Assembly (NCBI GenBank): GCA_017500935.1
Contig: JAFVXW010000085.1
Span: 62,001-126,000, forward strand
Direction: 5' to 3'
From: Lachnospiraceae bacterium
Lineage (GTDB): Bacteria > Bacillota > Clostridia > Lachnospirales > Lachnospiraceae
Length of the DNA stretch: 64,000 bases
Made by a program: the position numbers and the translations under genes. Below the pieces are notes generated by a model. It did not search any database, was not told where the DNA came from, and saw nothing but the letters and a program-made list of their open reading frames with translations. Below are positions 34,102-42,847 of this stretch, piece by piece; position 1 is the first letter of the stretch, and each line of letters opens with the position of its first letter.

Positions 34102-35088
34102 ATGAAACAGTTATTCACCAAAAAAGCCAGCCTGTGGTTCCGCGGGCTGGCAATCCTTATGGTAATTGCTTCCCACTACGCTGAATGGTGGGAATGGTTC
34201 ACAAAATCAGAGGGGCATACAGAACTTTGGCGGCAGGCAATTTCCAGCCTTGGCCCCTACGGTGTGGCGATCTTTTTTTTATTCTCCGGTTACGGCCTTG
34301 TCTGTTCTGCCGGAAACGGTCCTATGACTTTTGCATTTATCCGGAAGCGGGTTTTAGCCTCTTACCTGCCCTACCTGATCGTGGTTGGTATTATTGAAGC
34401 AATTTCAGACGGTTTTGTCAGTCTGCATGATTTTGGGGACTATCTGTCTGGTCACGATTACTGGTTTATGGTGATACTGTTTTTGTTTTATATCGTTTTT
34501 ATCGCAGTCTGGGCGATTCCGGCAAATAAACATATCCACGCTGTCCTGTTTACGCTCTTCACCTTGGGTATCTCAATTTATTATTACCGGGACGGCAGCC
34601 ATTCCTTCTGGTTTATATCCAACCCTGCCTTTGCTGTAGGTGTGCTTCTGGCACTCTATGAACCTTTTTTTAAAAAATGGCTGAAAAGAACACGTTCACC
34701 CATGCTGGTGCTTCTGACGGCAGGAATGGCTGTCAGCATTTATTATGCTCTGTTTTCTGCTGCACCTTCCTTATGGACTCCGGAAAAAACAATCAACACA
34801 GAGCTTGCCGCTGTTTTTGTTTTTACGCTTCTTGTAGTATATCTGGCATCAGATCTCAGATATTTTGACCCGCTGCTGCCATTCCTGGGAAAATATTCCC
34901 TCTATCTGTATCTGACACATCAGTTTATATTTATGCGTGTGATCAATACCTTAGACTGCAGCTTTGCGCTGCGTTTTGTGGCTGCGGCTGTCATAACACT
35001 TGCCGTTTCTTTGCCGTTTGGAATGCTGATCACATTTTTGGCAGACAGACTGAACGGTTTGTGTATGAAAAAGAAAGTGAATACCTAA
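34102..35088 (+). CDS. Acyltransferase 3 family membrane protein
   Basis: 328 residues with about ten membrane helices. Starts SLWFRGLAILMVIASHYAEW (the conserved R..A...V...H of Acyl_transf_3/OafA-like enzymes), then GPYGVAIFFLFSGYGL (F.lSGy motif). These transfer acetyl or other acyl groups onto sugars of surface polymers. The ATG at 34102 has no ribosome site of its own and lies two bases after the GH51 stop, so translation probably depends on GH51. A biosynthetic-type enzyme tied to a degradative one is unusual. Confidence 0.85.
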   Translation: MKQLFTKKASLWFRGLAILMVIASHYAEWWEWFTKSEGHTELWRQAISSLGPYGVAIFFLFSGYGLVCSAGNGPMTFAFIRKRVLASYLPYLIVVGIIEAISDGFVSLHDFGDYLSGHDYWFMVILFLFYIVFIAVWAIPANKHIHAVLFTLFTLGISIYYYRDGSHSFWFISNPAFAVGVLLALYEPFFKKWLKRTRSPMLVLLTAGMAVSIYYALFSAAPSLWTPEKTINTELAAVFVFTLLVVYLASDLRYFDPLLPFLGKYSLYLYLTHQFIFMRVINTLDCSFALRFVAAAVITLAVSLPFGMLITFLADRLNGLCMKKKVNT

Positions 35089-35107
35089 AAAAAGCCCGTA
35101 TACAGGC

Positions 35108-35167
35108 AAAAAAGCTGCTGCAGAATCATGTTACCTGACAGATGAACAATTCCGCAGCAGCTTTTTT
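35108..35167. terminator. Bidirectional terminator, long loop
   Basis: AAAAAAGCTGCTGC (35108-35121) pairs with GCAGCAGCTTTTTT (35154-35167) across a 32-base loop, between convergent units. Confidence 0.75.
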
Positions 35168-35237
35168 ATGGTCGATAGCCAAAGCCGCCAATCTGTTTTC
35201 CCAAAAAAGAATATTTATGATCTGACAAATTCTCTTT

Positions 35238-35969
35238 TTACTCCACAACAATCTTTGTGCATCCCTTTGGAATATACCAGCACAACTCCACAGTGCTGCC
35301 GGCGCCGGTATTTTTCGCATAATAGGGCATTTTCTCGATCAGCTTGCCGGAAGCGTCATAAAAACAGGCATAAAATGTCAGCAAACCGGAAGAAGATTGG
35401 TTTTCCTCCCACAGCTTTCCGCTTGCAATAAGCGCATCGATCCCGGCATTTCTCTCCACTGCCAGATGACTGACAGCAAGCTGGTCACCGTTTTGGGCAC
35501 GCATCAGACTGTTGTACTCAATAACTCTGTCATCATAAACCGTGGTAAAGCTGCTGCCTTCATTGACTGTGTACACACCGCCTTCCTGCGCAAGACCGCA
35601 GTTAACTGTTACATAATCCACAATATTGGGATTGGAGGCTTCATACACCGCCACTACGCAGCTTCCCTGTCTGTGCCCAGCCAACACCAGCTGCGCTTTT
35701 CCGTTTCCATTATCAGTAATAACAGCAGACACCATCGTTTCATCCGCAGAAACACATCCTAACTGTATAGCCGACTGATTCAGTACATATTCAACATTCA
35801 GAACCTTGGTTTCCCCAAGTCTCACAGAAACCTTTGTCTCTTTGATCTCAATTTTTGTATTCTCTGCTGCCATACCGGTAATACTGCCAAATGCAAATAC
35901 CAGCAGCAAACAAATAACAAGCATAAGGGCGCTTTTGGGGAAACGCAGGCTTTTCTTTTTTTTCATCAT
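35238..35969 (-). CDS. Secreted Ig-like (BIG2-type) protein
   Basis: 243 residues from the ATG at 35969 (AGAGGA 7 bases upstream). A signal peptide is clear: MMKKKKSLRFPKSALMLVICLLLVFAFGSITGMAA. The mature chain starts with a beta-sandwich resembling bacterial Ig-like repeats (KVSVRLGETKVLNVEYVLNQ ... VSADETMVSAVITDNGNGKAQLVLAGHRQGSCVVAVYE), then a second beta domain. No cell-wall anchor. Follows the MacB-type permease gene by about 40 bases and is probably the last gene of that exporter operon. Confidence 0.7.
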   Translation of the reverse strand: MMKKKKSLRFPKSALMLVICLLLVFAFGSITGMAAENTKIEIKETKVSVRLGETKVLNVEYVLNQSAIQLGCVSADETMVSAVITDNGNGKAQLVLAGHRQGSCVVAVYEASNPNIVDYVTVNCGLAQEGGVYTVNEGSSFTTVYDDRVIEYNSLMRAQNGDQLAVSHLAVERNAGIDALIASGKLWEENQSSSGLLTFYACFYDASGKLIEKMPYYAKNTGAGSTVELCWYIPKGCTKIVVE

Positions 35970-36009
35970 ATTCAATTCCTCTTTTTTCATACCTGTCCGG
36001 CAATTTTCG

Positions 36010-37254
36010 CTATTCACTGCGCAGTGCATCAATGGGGCTTAGCTGACTGGCTTTTTTGGCCGGCGCCCATCCAAAGATGATACCGACTGCCGTGGAAAAT
36101 CCAACGCCCAGTGCCACCGCGGCCACCGAAATCACAAAATCTGTTTCCAGAAGCAGGGCTGCCACCCATGAGATCAAGAGTCCCACGATCACACCAATAA
36201 TACCGCCGATCAAAGACAAAACCACCGATTCCATCAGAAACTGCAGCTGAATCCGTCCGGGTGTTGCGCCCATAGCCTTGCGCAGACCGATTTCTTTTGT
36301 GCGCTCAGACACAGAAACCAGCATCATGTTCATAATACCGATACCACCCACCAAAAGTGCAATGGAAGCGATTCCCACAAGCATATAAGTGAAGGTTTTC
36401 ATCATGGTATCCATCATTTCCAAAATACTGTCCAGTGAAAAAACGCTGTAGGTATTGTCTTTATGGTTAAAAGCCTGATCCAAAACATTCTTTACCTCGT
36501 CTGTTAATTCATCTGCCCTGTCAGTATCTTCCATATATATTTCCAGACTGGTGATACCGGCGCTTCCGGTCAGATGCTTGGCCGTAGTATAGGGAATCAC
36601 CGCTGTTCCATCTGAATTGCTGCCAAATCCGGACATTGCTGCCATCAGATCATCATTCTGTCCTTCCAGACCGATCACCAGATAGGAAACGCCGGCCAGC
36701 ATAATATTTTTTCCGATGGGAGTTTCTCCAGGAAACAGATTATCGGCCAGATCCTGATCGATAACACAGACATAGGACTCGTTTTCCGTATCCACCTTGG
36801 TGATCGGTCTTCCAACAGTCACCAGCTGATTATTTTCATAATAATCAGCACTTTTTCCCTGAATGGATACCTGGTCAAACAGTTCTTCTCCGCGGGCTGC
36901 CGCAGCCACGGTACTGATGGTGGGAGAAAGACCGGAAACATTGTCCAGTTCCAGGATTTTTTCCATGTCAGACTCTGTCAGTCCGCGCTTAAATGGCGTT
37001 CCCGTCACAGATACCGTCAAAGTTCCCGCACCCAATGACGAAAATTCACTCATAACAGTATCAATAACACCGTTTACAATGGTGATCAGGGAAATAACCG
37101 CTGTAACGCCGATGATAATACCAAGCGTAGTCAGAAAGGTACGCATCTTGTTTGCGCGGATATTCTGCAAAGAAAGGCTTAAGCTTTGCCTTATCATCCC
37201 TGCCAGCGCCCCTGTATGCAGTCCCCGCTTTTTGCTGATTTTTTGTTCAGGCAT
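36010..37254 (-). CDS. MacB/FtsX-type ABC transporter permease
   Basis: 414 residues. N-terminal helix (RTFLTTLGIIIGVTAVISLITIVNGV), a large extracytoplasmic MacB-like domain (about 65-280), then three helices (YMLVGIASIALLVGGIGIMNMMLVSVSERTKEIGLRKAMGAT is the FtsX signature, LSLIGGIIGVIVGLLISWVAAL, VALGVGFSTAVGIIFGW). Mechanotransmission exporter subunit, working with the ATPase at 37247 (8-base gene overlap) and the adaptor at 37952. Confidence 0.93.
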   Translation of the reverse strand: MPEQKISKKRGLHTGALAGMIRQSLSLSLQNIRANKMRTFLTTLGIIIGVTAVISLITIVNGVIDTVMSEFSSLGAGTLTVSVTGTPFKRGLTESDMEKILELDNVSGLSPTISTVAAAARGEELFDQVSIQGKSADYYENNQLVTVGRPITKVDTENESYVCVIDQDLADNLFPGETPIGKNIMLAGVSYLVIGLEGQNDDLMAAMSGFGSNSDGTAVIPYTTAKHLTGSAGITSLEIYMEDTDRADELTDEVKNVLDQAFNHKDNTYSVFSLDSILEMMDTMMKTFTYMLVGIASIALLVGGIGIMNMMLVSVSERTKEIGLRKAMGATPGRIQLQFLMESVVLSLIGGIIGVIVGLLISWVAALLLETDFVISVAAVALGVGFSTAVGIIFGWAPAKKASQLSPIDALRSE

Positions 37255-37942
37255 CGGACACCTGCCCTTCTCCGATGTTGCCGTCCAGAATCTTTACGAT
37301 CCGCTTGGCATGACCGGCAATCTGCACGTCATGTGTGATCATGATGATCGTGCGTCCGTTATCATTTAATTTGTGAAACAGATCCATGACCTGTTTTCCT
37401 GTTTTCTGGTCCAGCGCGCCTGTGGGTTCATCCGCAAGTAAAATCGTGGGGTCATTTGCCATCGCCCGTGCGATCGCCACACGCTGCTGCTGTCCGCCTG
37501 ACAGCTGTGTCGGATAATAATCCATCTTATCCTCCAGACCCACAAGACAAAGCATCTCTCTGGCCCGTTCCTCCTGCTGCTTTGCAGGCATATCCGCATA
37601 GATCAGCGGCATTTTAACATTTTCAAGCGCAGTCTGACGCTGCATCAGAAAAAAAGACTGAAAAATAAAACCAATCTGTTTATTGCGTATATGCGCAAGC
37701 GTTTTTTCATCCTGACTGCCGATATGCAGCCCTGACAGCGTATATTCCCCTCTGGTGGGTACATCCAGACAGCCGATGATATTCATAAGCGTGGATTTAC
37801 CGGAACCGGAAGGTCCAAGAATCGCCAGAAATTCACCTCTGTCAACAGTCAGGTCAATTCCTTTTAATACCCTGGAAACCTCGCCGCCCACCAGATATTC
37901 TTTTTCGATTCCTTTCATCGTCAAAATCGTATCTGTCTGCAT
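37247..37942 (-). CDS. ABC transporter ATPase, MacB/LolD type
   Basis: 231 residues, ATG at 37942 after AGGAGG. Walker [11 protein letters not shown]-loop [16 protein letters not shown], signature [14 protein letters not shown], Walker [14 protein letters not shown]-loop MITHD. The ALDQKTG continuation is typical for the LolD/MacB family. Energises the FtsX-type permease next to it. Confidence 0.95.
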   Translation of the reverse strand: MQTDTILTMKGIEKEYLVGGEVSRVLKGIDLTVDRGEFLAILGPSGSGKSTLMNIIGCLDVPTRGEYTLSGLHIGSQDEKTLAHIRNKQIGFIFQSFFLMQRQTALENVKMPLIYADMPAKQQEERAREMLCLVGLEDKMDYYPTQLSGGQQQRVAIARAMANDPTILLADEPTGALDQKTGKQVMDLFHKLNDNGRTIIMITHDVQIAGHAKRIVKILDGNIGEGQVSDA

Positions 37943-37951
37943 GCGTCCTCC

Positions 37952-39436
37952 TCACATTCCCATCATCTGGTCACGCATCTTCATCATATCTTCAATGGTA
38001 AAGGACGGTGTTACACAGATCACATCTCCTGCTTCCAGTCCTTCTTTGATCTGTACCCAGGTACCGTCTGAAACACCAAGTGTCACAGGCTGTTTAACCG
38101 CTTCTCCTTCACTGTTTTTGATCATCACATAGGCAGAATTATCGGTATCATAGGAAATCTGCTCTACTGCCAGTGCAGGAACACCTGTTTCTGCCGCCTT
38201 TATCAGTTTCACTTCTGCAGAAAAACCGCTGTACACCTTATCATCCGCTTCAAACTCTACAATCGCTTCCAGATAAGAAATGCCGTTCTGTACCGTTGCC
38301 ACTCTGGAAATACGCGCAATCTTGCCTTCATAGGTGAGCCCCTGCGCATCCATATATATGCTGACTGCATCTCCTTCACTGACGCTGGCACTGTCATATT
38401 CGTCAATTTTAATGGCAATCTGCATCGTGTCAAAATTGGTCACTTCCGCCACCGCCATGGCATTGGAGGTATAATCTCCCTTTTTCATATCCAGTCTGGT
38501 CACATAGCCATCGATGGGGGCACAGATCGTATAGTCTGCGAGAGAATCCTTTAAATGAGTCAGTTCCAGTTCGGAAGTCTCTGCACCGGAAAGTGCCTGA
38601 GTTCTTTCCAGCGCGTTTTCATAGCTTTCTACATTCTGCTGTACGGAAAGCTGTGCAGACTCATAATCCCGCTGCGCGTTTTCAAAATTCTCCTTTGCGT
38701 CAAGCATGGCATCATACGCAGTATCCACACTTTTTTCATCGGCTTTCTGAGCCGCCTCAAGCGCATCCAACGACTGGTTCATGCTGTCTTCAAAGGTCTG
38801 CAAAAGTTCTGCACTGATGGTTCCCTTTTCGTACTGCTCCTTTGCCGCCTCATAAATGGCCTGATTGGAATTTAGCGTCTGCTGTGCGGACGCAGTCTGT
38901 GAAAGATTGCCTTCTTCATAAGCTTCTTTGGCCTCATTGTAAGCCTCCGCTGCATCCAGATAGGCATTCTGTGCAGCAAGCAATGCTTTTTCTGCACTGT
39001 TTAAAGAAGTATTGAGTCCCTGATCGATCTGTTCGTTCAGATTGTCCAGACTGTTCTGGCTGTCTTTTACATTGTATCGATTGCTCTTTTTTGTCTGCTC
39101 CAGTGCCAGTTCTTTTAACTGAATATTATATTCGATATCACCGGAATCCAGAATCGCGATCATATCGCCTGCCTTTACAGCATCTCCTTCTTCCACCAGC
39201 ACTTCTGAAATCTTTGCAGTTGCTTCTGCATACACCTTGGCAGTGTTGACAGCTTCCACATTTCCGGAAAATTCAAGATAAGAAGTGATATCTCTGTTTT
39301 CCACCGTCACTTCCTGCCAGGTACTGCCGCCGCTGTCTGCGCAGGCTCTTGCTCCCAAAATCACCAGCAGCAGAACAGCCGCTGCAATGATGAGCGTTTT
39401 CTTTTTTGGTTTCCATTTCTTTTGCTTTTCTTCCAT
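37952..39436 (-). CDS. HlyD/MacA-type membrane adaptor protein
   Basis: 494 residues, ATG at 39436. One N-terminal membrane anchor (KKTLIIAAAVLLLVILGARACA), a lipoyl-like domain (VYAEATAKISEVLVEEGDAVKAGDMIAILD), a long coiled-coil hairpin (about 105-275, rich in Ala/Gln/Glu: LLAAQNAYLDAAEAYNEAKEAYEEG), then beta-barrel domains. The hairpin is longer than in many MacA proteins. Promoter gene of the exporter operon MacA-like, ATPase, permease, secreted protein. Confidence 0.9.
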   Translation of the reverse strand: MEEKQKKWKPKKKTLIIAAAVLLLVILGARACADSGGSTWQEVTVENRDITSYLEFSGNVEAVNTAKVYAEATAKISEVLVEEGDAVKAGDMIAILDSGDIEYNIQLKELALEQTKKSNRYNVKDSQNSLDNLNEQIDQGLNTSLNSAEKALLAAQNAYLDAAEAYNEAKEAYEEGNLSQTASAQQTLNSNQAIYEAAKEQYEKGTISAELLQTFEDSMNQSLDALEAAQKADEKSVDTAYDAMLDAKENFENAQRDYESAQLSVQQNVESYENALERTQALSGAETSELELTHLKDSLADYTICAPIDGYVTRLDMKKGDYTSNAMAVAEVTNFDTMQIAIKIDEYDSASVSEGDAVSIYMDAQGLTYEGKIARISRVATVQNGISYLEAIVEFEADDKVYSGFSAEVKLIKAAETGVPALAVEQISYDTDNSAYVMIKNSEGEAVKQPVTLGVSDGTWVQIKEGLEAGDVICVTPSFTIEDMMKMRDQMMGM

Positions 39437-39606
39437 TTTGACTCCCTTTGCGTTTTATAAATGATATATCTGATACAACCTGTATACATGGATTTTATTC
39501 TGTTATTATCAACTATATCTCAACAATGCCCTTCGTTACAGTTATTTTTTCCCAAAAGATATAAATTTTTTCTAAATTGCTGCTTCTTTGAAAAAAAAGT
39601 GCATAT

Positions 39607-39643
39607 AAAAAAACTCCGGGATCATCAGCAATCCCGGAGTTTT
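39607..39643. terminator. Terminator of the 39649-45541 operon
   Basis: AAAACTCCGGGAT, loop, ATCCCGGAGTTTT; 13-bp perfect stem with A and T tracts. Ends the minus-strand glycosidase operon. The rest of 39437-39648 is AT-rich and holds no gene that I can support. Confidence 0.9.
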
Positions 39644-39648
39644 GATTC

Positions 39649-40500
39649 TTATTTCACACAGCGCAGTTTCCAGAGTCCGTCCTCTTTCACCAGCTCGATA
39701 TCACGAAGGTTGGGTCTTTCAAGCGGTGATTTATTGGGGGAATGACAAACAAACTTTAACTGGCCTTCAAAGGTGGTAAAGATCATGCCATGGCCGCCGT
39801 CTTTGGTGAATAACAGCTCACTGTCATGGCTCCAGTTTCCGTCGAGTCTGCCGTTGTCGGATCTGGACACGATCTCGATGTAGCCGTTTTTGTCAAAGCC
39901 GCTCCAGATACACAGAAGCTGGTCTTCTTTTTTCACAAAGAAAGGTCCGTCAGTCACATAACCGCCGCCGATATCCACTGTCATTTCAGGGTCGGAAGCA
40001 TGCCATAACAGCACCGGTTCTGACACAGGTCTGGACAGATCTTTTGAAAGTTCCACTGCACACATGGTGCCGTCGCCGATCTGTACCCATTCATGACAGA
40101 AAACCATGTAAGGCTTTCCTTCGGGGCTTAAATATAAAGTGCCGTCCAGCGCCATCCAGTCTGCGGGAGTAATGGGGCCATCGCTGTGAGGAACGAAAGT
40201 GCCGTCGGGGGTATCGCTTACCAGAATCTGGGTACCGCGTTTTCTGGTGCCGGAAATAAAGGTGGCAAACATGTAGAACTTACCGTTGTAAAAATGTACC
40301 TCCGGTGCCCAGAAATCTTTTTCAGCCCAGAACTCATCGCTGTTTAAAAATACCGCTTTAGGGCCGTTCCACTCTTCTAAATCGGTACTGGTATACACAT
40401 CAAAGCCCTGCTGTGCGCCGCCTCTGGAGCCGTACATGTAGTAAACACCTTCATAAGGAAGGATAAAAGGATCGCGGATATGGATTTCATTCATTTTCAT
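39649..40500 (-). CDS. GH43-type glycosidase
   Basis: 283 residues, ATG at 40500 after GGAG, no signal peptide. Five-bladed propeller: IRDPFILPYEGVYYMYGS (D10, general base position), DFWAPEVHFYNGKFYMFATF, ALDGTLYLSPEGKPYMVFCHEW (pKa-modulating Asp) and YVTDGPFFVKKEDQLLCIWSGF. The usual catalytic Glu of '.EGP' is Asp here (TDGP), as in some GH43 subgroups. Expected activity: arabinofuranosidase or xylosidase type. Last gene of the five-gene operon. Confidence 0.8.
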   Translation of the reverse strand: MKMNEIHIRDPFILPYEGVYYMYGSRGGAQQGFDVYTSTDLEEWNGPKAVFLNSDEFWAEKDFWAPEVHFYNGKFYMFATFISGTRKRGTQILVSDTPDGTFVPHSDGPITPADWMALDGTLYLSPEGKPYMVFCHEWVQIGDGTMCAVELSKDLSRPVSEPVLLWHASDPEMTVDIGGGYVTDGPFFVKKEDQLLCIWSGFDKNGYIEIVSRSDNGRLDGNWSHDSELLFTKDGGHGMIFTTFEGQLKFVCHSPNKSPLERPNLRDIELVKEDGLWKLRCVK

Positions 40501-40515
40501 AGCTGATTTTCTCCT

Positions 40516-42054
40516 TTACCAGTTATAAACATCTTCTCCGAATGCACTCTGCCATTTTACCGGTGTCATGGTTTCCTCCCAGTCGATGGGACGGGATGTG
40601 ATGCGGTTCTTCGCCGCTTTTTCAAACGCTTCTGTCAGTTCCTGTTTTACCTGCTCGGAATACGCATCTTTAGCGATGGAAACAAACAAAGGTGTGCCGC
40701 TCTTTGCCAGTACATCCAGCCACTGTCTGTTCTTTTCCCAGTCCACCTGATTGGTGATGCCCACGCAGTCTGCATCCGCCTGATAGAAGGTGTTCTGCTG
40801 ATGCATACGGAATGCCAGTGTGTTGATGCCGTAATCTTTGGTGCGCTTCCAGTCATGACCGCTGGTGTCATCGCCGGTACGCTGAATTGCAAACATACCT
40901 GCGGACAGATGGCTGATGGTGTTGCAGCCGATGATCAGCACATCGGGACCAGCCGCCTCTTTGATGGTACGGTAAAATTCCTTGATGATCTGTGCCGTAG
41001 TGCGGGTTTTATCTGCAAAATCCGCATCGGAAACAAATTCACCCTGCATCTGGAATCCCCATTTACCAAACAGGTCAAAGGTGGAAAAATCATGCTTGAT
41101 CAGCTTATATCCCCAATCTTTTAACTGGCTGATATCTCTGTTCACAATATCCAGTACAGCGGGAACGGAAGGATCCAGGATCACTTCCATGCCATTGCGC
41201 TTTAAAACACAGTTTTCTTCCGCAAACTCCACAGTCTGCAGGGGGCGATACCAGATGCCGGGAATTGCCCCCTCCTCTGCGATCGCCTGCGCCATTTTTT
41301 CCATATCTTTAAAACGCATATTAGGAAGCCAGGGGCCGCCGTTGTAAGGGAATTCAAGCTGATGGCAAAGCTGCCAGCCGTCATCGATCACCATGAAAGG
41401 TTTTTCTGCATCCTTGGGGCAGCATTCCACAATGCGTTTTGCATGCAGACGGATACTTTCAAAATCATTGTCGCCATAATTGCAGTACCAGTCATTGCCG
41501 CCAAAAACAGGGCGGTCCGCTTTGATAGGATTGTCACACATTTTGCCGCAGAAATCAGCAGCCGCTTCATAGACATCGCCGGTATAGCTTTCGATCACAA
41601 TGGTGCAGGCTTCCAGAGCTCTGCCGTCTAAAACCAGCTCATTTTTACCGCTGCGCACATCGACATTCATTACAACGCTGTCATCCGCACACTGCCAGCT
41701 TACGATCGCATCAGGCAGTGTCTTTACGCCCACACCGGTCAGTTTATCTGCCTGCTTTGCCAAAAAATACCAGGGAATCTTTGTATCAAAACAAGGCTGT
41801 CTCCATGCAAATTCCGCGTATCCGCGTTCAAACGCATCTCCTAAGATCAGCACATCACCGCTGTAAGGCTTTTCCAGCTCAATCTGTACTTTGGTCAGAG
41901 GGGTTTTGTCTGCAGTCACTGTCACCCTACCCTCTGCGCTGATTTCCACGCGCACATCCTGTGCTTCATAGCCGCCGTCTTTGGATACAGCATCCAGAAC
42001 CTCTGCTCCTGTCAGGATTCTGACTGCACGCACTTTGATATATTCTGCTGTCAT
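40516..42054 (-). CDS. GH36/GH27-clan alpha-galactosidase-like enzyme
   Basis: 512 residues, ATG at 42054 after GGGGAG. N-terminal beta-sandwich, then a TIM barrel: FGGNDWYCNYGDN, FMVIDDGWQLCH, IPGIWYRPLQ, YKLIKHDFSTFDLFG (the Asp of KHDF in the nucleophile position) and GMFAIQRTGDDTSGHDW (acid candidate). The VIDDGWQ and K.D(F) motifs are clan GH-D hallmarks. No signal peptide. In an operon with GH43, GDPD, MATE and GH127-like genes. Exact substrate (alpha-galactoside or other) unclear. Confidence 0.75.
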   Translation of the reverse strand: MTAEYIKVRAVRILTGAEVLDAVSKDGGYEAQDVRVEISAEGRVTVTADKTPLTKVQIELEKPYSGDVLILGDAFERGYAEFAWRQPCFDTKIPWYFLAKQADKLTGVGVKTLPDAIVSWQCADDSVVMNVDVRSGKNELVLDGRALEACTIVIESYTGDVYEAAADFCGKMCDNPIKADRPVFGGNDWYCNYGDNDFESIRLHAKRIVECCPKDAEKPFMVIDDGWQLCHQLEFPYNGGPWLPNMRFKDMEKMAQAIAEEGAIPGIWYRPLQTVEFAEENCVLKRNGMEVILDPSVPAVLDIVNRDISQLKDWGYKLIKHDFSTFDLFGKWGFQMQGEFVSDADFADKTRTTAQIIKEFYRTIKEAAGPDVLIIGCNTISHLSAGMFAIQRTGDDTSGHDWKRTKDYGINTLAFRMHQQNTFYQADADCVGITNQVDWEKNRQWLDVLAKSGTPLFVSIAKDAYSEQVKQELTEAFEKAAKNRITSRPIDWEETMTPVKWQSAFGEDVYNW

Positions 42055-42080
42055 TTGTCTGTTCTCCCCTTATGATCGTT

Positions 42081-42800
42081 TTATTCCAAAATGTTGGAGG
42101 TGATGTAATCCACACCCCATACTGCCAGTTTTTCTGCCTCTTTGTCGCAGTCAACGGTCCAGCAGTTGACTTCCAGACCATTTTCATGGCAGGCATCCAG
42201 CATCTGTTTTGTCAGAGATTTGTAATAAATATCCAGATCCAGTTTTTGCTCTGTCAGTTCCTGCACCAGCTCCATATCGCTGCGGGTGGTTAAAAACTGT
42301 GCTTTCTGTCCGGGCACGATCTTTCTTAGATCGATCAGATTCTCCCATGCAAAGGAAATAAAGATCACACCGTCCAGATAGTCAAGCTGTCTGATCTGTT
42401 CTGCGATCGCTGCGATATCGTCCGGCTCCATACGGTTTTTGAGTTCCAGCACCGCTGTTTTTCCGTATTTTTTACAGATTTTAATATAGTCTGCAAGCAC
42501 AGGGGTATGAAGATCAGTCCGGTACTGGCCTTCTGCCTTATCATACAGAGCAACGGCCAGAATATCTGCCAGATTGCTCTCTTCCACCACAAGATCAACA
42601 CCTGCCACACGTTTTAAATTATCATCGTGAACCACAACGATCTGTTTGTCCTTTGTCACATGCACATCGGTTTCGATACCGAAATAACTGCGGTTTCCGG
42701 CTGCCACAAAGGCTGCATTGGTATTTTCCATTTCAATGCCGCTGACACCGCGATGTGCCACCATTTTCACCTGTTTTTTATCAAATTTGATCGTATCCAT
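42081..42800 (-). CDS. Glycerophosphodiester phosphodiesterase
   Basis: 239 residues from the ATG at 42800 (the preceding TTG codon at 42803 is not needed). GDPD motifs: VAHRGVSGIEMENTNAAF (HR...EN), GIETDVHVTKD (metal Glu/Asp), VVVHDDNLKR (catalytic His), AVLELKN and VNCWTVD near the C-terminus. Hydrolyses glycerophosphodiesters to glycerol-3-phosphate and an alcohol; cytoplasmic, no signal. Its place between MATE and GH36-type genes suggests a glycosyl-phosphodiester or teichoic-type substrate, an inference. Confidence 0.92.
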   Translation of the reverse strand: MDTIKFDKKQVKMVAHRGVSGIEMENTNAAFVAAGNRSYFGIETDVHVTKDKQIVVVHDDNLKRVAGVDLVVEESNLADILAVALYDKAEGQYRTDLHTPVLADYIKICKKYGKTAVLELKNRMEPDDIAAIAEQIRQLDYLDGVIFISFAWENLIDLRKIVPGQKAQFLTTRSDMELVQELTEQKLDLDIYYKSLTKQMLDACHENGLEVNCWTVDCDKEAEKLAVWGVDYITSNILE

Positions 42801-42847
42801 CAAAATAATCTCCTTTTATTCTGGTTCTGACTGCATCTGCCGGTCGA

